From Hofstenia miamia (Eukaryota > Xenacoelomorpha > Acoela > Hofsteniidae), in NCBI GenBank assembly GCA_900660155.1, contig CABFPE010000224.1, positions 1,007,830 to 1,071,829 of the forward strand: a stretch of 64,000 nucleotides of DNA, in the 5' to 3' direction. Of this stretch, positions 61,000 to 64,000 are shown piece by piece. The notes under the pieces were generated by a model. It was not told the origin of the DNA and did not search any database. It saw only the letters and a list, made by a program, of their open reading frames with translations. Both the position numbers and the translations under genes were made by a program. The stretch's first letter is position 1; each line of letters begins with the position of its first letter.

Positions 61000-61215
61000 C
61001 TAACTTTAACCGCCCACAGCTATTTGTTGACAAATTAATTGGCGCCGAAATCACTGAATCAATTAACTGAAGTAGGCTTTGCCTAACGAGCCAATTAATG
61101 AAGCCCTCGAAAACAAAGCGTGTCAAGAGCACTCGACCAGTGAGAAAGAATGCCAACCGTAAACAGGCGGGCAAAAGCAGTCGCCGATACACCCTTCGCC
61201 GCCAAAAATCACAGT
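61000..61215. promoter_or_regulatory. Second candidate regulatory element near the gap
   Basis: A G+C-richer patch with TTTGTTGACAAAT (an inverted repeat near 61022), GGCGCCGAAATCACTG and CAATTAATGAAG. The - strand open frame 61192-60959 has no known motif and I treat it as chance. Regulatory role is inferred from composition only. Confidence 0.3.
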
Positions 61216-64000
61216 GTTAAATGACAACATACTGAATTTGAGTGTTAGATTTGTAAAACAAACTTTCGCATAAACAACTACAAACAGAATACTTTTTTAA
61301 ATCAATTTGATTGTGAGTGAAAATTTGATGATAATTGGTATATAATGAAATCCCCTAGATTGTTCTTTTGTGGGAAATATTGCCTTAAAGCATGAATTAA
61401 AAATTTACTTCATAAACTGTACAAAAATATATTATAATATATACATCTAAATCCTTTCATAAAATTTATGTATTGCATTTGTATACCTTTTCGAAGACGA
61501 AATCCATATGTAATAAAAATAAATGAAACGCATTAGTTTCTGTATTTTCCTTAACCTCTACAGTAAAATTCTTAAACCTGGTGTAATAAGCCTTAAATTA
61601 TGTAACAGAAGGGATAATGCTTAAAATTTTTAAATTGTATTCTTCAAAAAATATAACTGTACGATATAAGTAATACCCAAATATATGTTAATTCAAAATA
61701 ATATAAAAATATAATATAATTTCTGTTGGCAGAAGGATTTATTTTGTGTGAAACGAATGCCACATCAGGACCGTAGAGGTTAAATAAAAATTAAAATTAT
61801 AAAGAATTCAGATTTTTGATAAAAATTAGGCAGAAGTCAGCCTACTAGCACAAGTAGAAAAATATACATTGTTGGAAAAGAGATTATTAGCATTAAACAA
61901 AGTCCGTTCCCAACTTATAAGTTATTTATTAAAACAATAGATTATTCACAAATAGACTAGTTATATATTTTTAGCATTTTGAAATGTGATTACCTTTATG
62001 GTATGGATTTAATATGGAAGAGAGCCTTATAAAAATTGCGTTATTATATTATATTTTAAAAATAATTACTCTCGAATTTCTTTTTAAATTACAAGGAATT
62101 AAACATGTATTTTCCATCTCCATTATAGGTTTCCCCATAATATAATTTCACAATGTTCAAAGATCAGCATTTGCACAAATATTTTTATTTTACACACTAC
62201 TAATTTTTTTTATAAGAGTCACAACTTTCAATTAATTAATTATTTGGTTTGCATTAAACAATGTCGGATAGAATTTAACACTGGATATTTCATATATATA
62301 TATATAACACTACATAGATATAATAAATGAACTATAAACTAAAACTATAAAATGCTGTTGGCAATTATGGACCAACTCACAGGTCGTCGAGTAGTCTGGG
62401 AAAAATATAGAATTTCATAAGAAAATATTTTGCCTTCATGTTAACTATCAAATGCCATCTTGTCAATAATAGACTTTTGTTGAACTGACACAATTTGATT
62501 TTTGCATGAGGAATATCTGTGGTGATCAAATTGAGTGATGTGATCAAAAACGTGGCGAACTCTTTCAGAAATTTTCAAAATATTGTCTAAAGTGCATTTT
62601 ACCATCATAGTTCTAATTTCTTAAACTTTTTTACAGAATAATAAAACAGTAAATAATTGAATATTTGAAAACGTATTTTTGCCTTTTGGTGGATTTTTCT
62701 AGAGATTTTGAAGAACATAATATGTCTTATGTAACGGAATTCCATGAAAAAGATTACCTCTAACCATATAGAGCGTTATATAGTATATACTGTAGATCGC
62801 TAAGCGGAAGTCATAATAAAATTATATAGTCTGCTCTCACATTAAAACGTAATTTATGTACCACATTTATTACAACCGGTGATAAACTAGATTAGGTCAC
62901 AGGTTCAGAGCAAGTAAACGCAAATAAGTCAATAGTTTCTTTAGCTACCACAACAATTTAAAACCGTTTCCCTGTTAAAATTGAACATGCAATTGGTCAG
63001 ATAAATATTGTAAAGTCAACCAAATATTTTTGCCACTTTGAAGCTATCAGGTTAATGATGGAACTTGCATGTAAATTCATAAATCCCTAAACTTGTTAAA
63101 AATGACAATAGCAGAACAGTACATGAAACTAACATGTTGTTCTCCCATTATACATAGCATTGTTATAATAACCCAAATTATATGTAATACTGATATGCTT
63201 GTTCGAGATTGGTAATATTCCAATGGCCAAAAAAGTCAGCTATTTATTGGCTCCTGATATCATGCGAGTTGGCCACATCATTAATTTACCAAACCTTTCA
63301 ATGTAAAAATGATTCTCAGAAAGGACAGAAACTTGTTGTTAATGAATGTATGCTTCTACGCTTTTGTATAATAGCCTAGCATTTAATTAACATCTAAATG
63401 TTGACTAAGTATAATTCATTTGCATTACGTTTCTCTTAGTGACGTAGTAGCACAAGGAATTGGTTCATTTTTTAACAATAATTTCCTTTTTTAGAATTTT
63501 AGTCAATTTTTAAAGTACCCTGGTTATAATGTTAACATTAATGGCTATCATATCTATAAGATACAAATCGAAAACTACATTTAGTAAAATGAGATGTTTA
63601 TTTATTGCTTGCTGTAGTGATAGCATCACATCTAAATAAAATTTGAGAATTGAATTTTGAATATGAAATTTGATTTTGACTTTAAAACTTAGTAACTAGG
63701 GAATGTAGCAGTATTCCTAATAGCATTGCCTTAAACTATCAAACCGCTTTTCGATGTTTTGGAATATTTAGTCCAAGCCTGCTAAAAAATATTGAACCCT
63801 TTAATATGGACACATGTATGGGTTTGTGCGCGCTCATATAATGATGAAGACTTAAGTTAAAAAATATTCCAATGCTTGAAGTATACAAAAATATTAATCT
63901 ATTTCAATGAGAAATCTGATTTTTGTAAAACACTCAAATTCTTATCATGCCTAATGTTTAAATTATGAGGCTGTCTAACGTCCATGGGAACCAACTACTC
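61216..64000. other. Non-coding AT-rich DNA
   Basis: No gene, RNA gene or assignable repeat. A TA run lies at 62292-62306. Confidence 0.5.

Noticed and set aside
1-64000. CRISPR arrays, rRNA or tRNA genes, operons
   Set aside because: None seen. The short tandem repeats lack spacers of unique sequence, and the DNA is plainly from an animal nucleus.

Overview
The window is AT-rich, gene-poor nuclear DNA from an animal, most likely an invertebrate bilaterian. The evidence is spliceosomal introns with GT/AG borders, an NK2-class homeobox gene whose homeodomain keeps the KCKR ending I associate with protostome Nk2.1/scarecrow, an EXD2-type exonuclease gene, and a mix of LINE, hAT, piggyBac-like, Harbinger-like and Ty3-type repeats. 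I cannot name the phylum. A run of exactly 1,000 N marks a scaffold join.

Left end (1-9 kb): the last four exons of an EXD2 orthologue on the + strand, with a LINE scrap in an intron. A piggyBac-like MITE begins just past its stop and contains one of two possible poly(A) signals. Then come a fold-back repeat and two stretches of decayed LINE reverse transcriptase, the second joined from two elements. 9.5-14.7 kb is an old, broken Ty3-type LTR retrotransposon on the - strand, with one LTR recognised and a separate DNA transposon inserted in it. 14.7-17.2 kb is a 1,229-bp head-to-tail duplication in which I found no differences.

Middle (17-56 kb): the homeodomain exon of an Nkx2-1 orthologue (22.4-23.0 kb) in a long gene desert. 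Patches richer in G+C and CpG than their flanks (18.5, 30.0, 41.1, 60.1 and 61.0 kb) are candidate regulatory elements. Also here are a LINE carrying a restriction-like endonuclease (26.9-29.2 kb), MITEs with intact target duplications (40.3, 42.7 and 46.1 kb), a broken hAT transposon (47.8-49.9 kb), a candidate unknown terminal exon built from a 30-bp repeat (34.9 kb), and minisatellites.

Right end (56.5-64 kb): a - strand gene for a secreted or surface protein of LDL-receptor class A repeats, a MITE inserted in a TA repeat beside the assembly gap, and more non-coding DNA. The three host genes have no evident shared pathway. I found no coherent new multi-gene system; the most unusual items are the candidate terminal exon, the exact duplication and the nested repeats.
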